NCBI GenBank assembly: GCA_963816545.1 | Contig: CAWFLE010000007.1 | Span: 1,181,838-1,245,837 of the forward strand | Origin: Albimonas sp963816545 | Lineage (GTDB): Bacteria > Pseudomonadota > Alphaproteobacteria > Rhodobacterales > Rhodobacteraceae | DNA: 64,000 nt | Direction of reading: 5' to 3' | Part shown: positions 63,869 to 64,000 of the stretch, in pieces | Layout of the letters: every line of letters begins with the position of its first letter | Numbering within the stretch: position 1 is the stretch's first letter | The notes under the pieces: generated by a model | Database searches by the model: none | The model's input: only the letters and a program-made list of their open reading frames with translations | What the model was told of the DNA's origin: nothing | Translations under genes and position numbers: made by a program

Positions 63869-64000
63869 CGGCCCGGTAGGGGGCGGCGCCCCGGCGCGCC
63901 CCGCGACGCCACGTAGCCGCGGAAGATGGATGTCACGACCCGCCGTCTCCTCGGCCGTTGGCAGTTCCGCGCTCTGATACCGGCACGCGAAAGCTTGAAC

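Overview
The window is a stretch of a very GC-rich chromosome (roughly 70 percent GC by eye) from an alphaproteobacterium, most likely of the order Rhodobacterales. The pointers are a ctaD gene followed by a DUF2244 gene, an NnrU-family gene, TRAP-type transporters with a separate small permease, coxD/coxE/xdhC maturation genes, a pdxH-fabI divergent pair, tuf next to tRNA-Gly, and GTG/TTG starts with GGAGG-type ribosome binding sites. Nothing in it looks plasmid- or phage-borne, but there is one IS630-type element and two decayed genes.

Layout. 1-1179 holds the end of a cyclic-di-GMP GGDEF-EAL protein, followed by three 55-bp tandem repeats. 1444-8167 is an acyl-CoA module: a CitE-like CoA-ester lyase, two MaoC hydratases, a two-subunit CoA-transferase and two CaiB/BaiF CoA-transferases. 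8263-12734 is a tightly coupled plus-strand operon of a stand-alone, short 2-oxoglutarate-dehydrogenase-like E1, an RraA/HMG-aldolase family protein and a GlcD-type FAD oxidase. It is followed by a TRAP transporter (12897-16154) and an MFS carrier (16156-17400). 17397-22184 carries a quinone oxidoreductase, a fumarylacetoacetase-fold hydrolase, an amidohydrolase, a nitronate monooxygenase and an IclR regulator. Together 1.4-22 kb reads as a catabolic island for organic or dicarboxylic acids.

22.2-28.2 kb is mixed housekeeping: a drug-efflux MFS, rlmB, a CoA-binding protein, DedA, a 28-residue membrane peptide, metY and a GspC-like secreted protein, plus a candidate small RNA. 28.2-33.8 kb is a maturation cluster for a molybdenum hydroxylase of the CO-dehydrogenase type (MoeA/MobA-like fusion, xdhC, coxE, coxD) without its structural genes. 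33.9-46.9 kb contains two tandem secreted paralogues, mgtE, DUF2244-ctaD, lipB, tRNA-Leu(GAG), an MFS carrier, nnrU, a YcgN-type protein, a threonine-aldolase-like enzyme, hslO, a NUDIX hydrolase and a lipoprotein. The IS630 element lies at 46972-48130. An aldo/keto reductase, tuf and tRNA-Gly(UCC) follow. 50.7-56.0 kb is a polyamine/opine-type ABC transporter operon with a coupled NAGPA-like gene. The right end has a LysR/SDR convergent pair, pdxH, fabI, a decayed transposase-like gene, and a response regulator, AraC regulator and MASE4 histidine kinase set.

A recurrent feature is single-base frame changes in otherwise well conserved genes (near 2180, 11639, 15930, 45268, 53215 and 63521), mostly in G/C runs. 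They suggest either an imperfectly polished assembly or several independent gene losses. Gene extents for these loci are given across the frame change.
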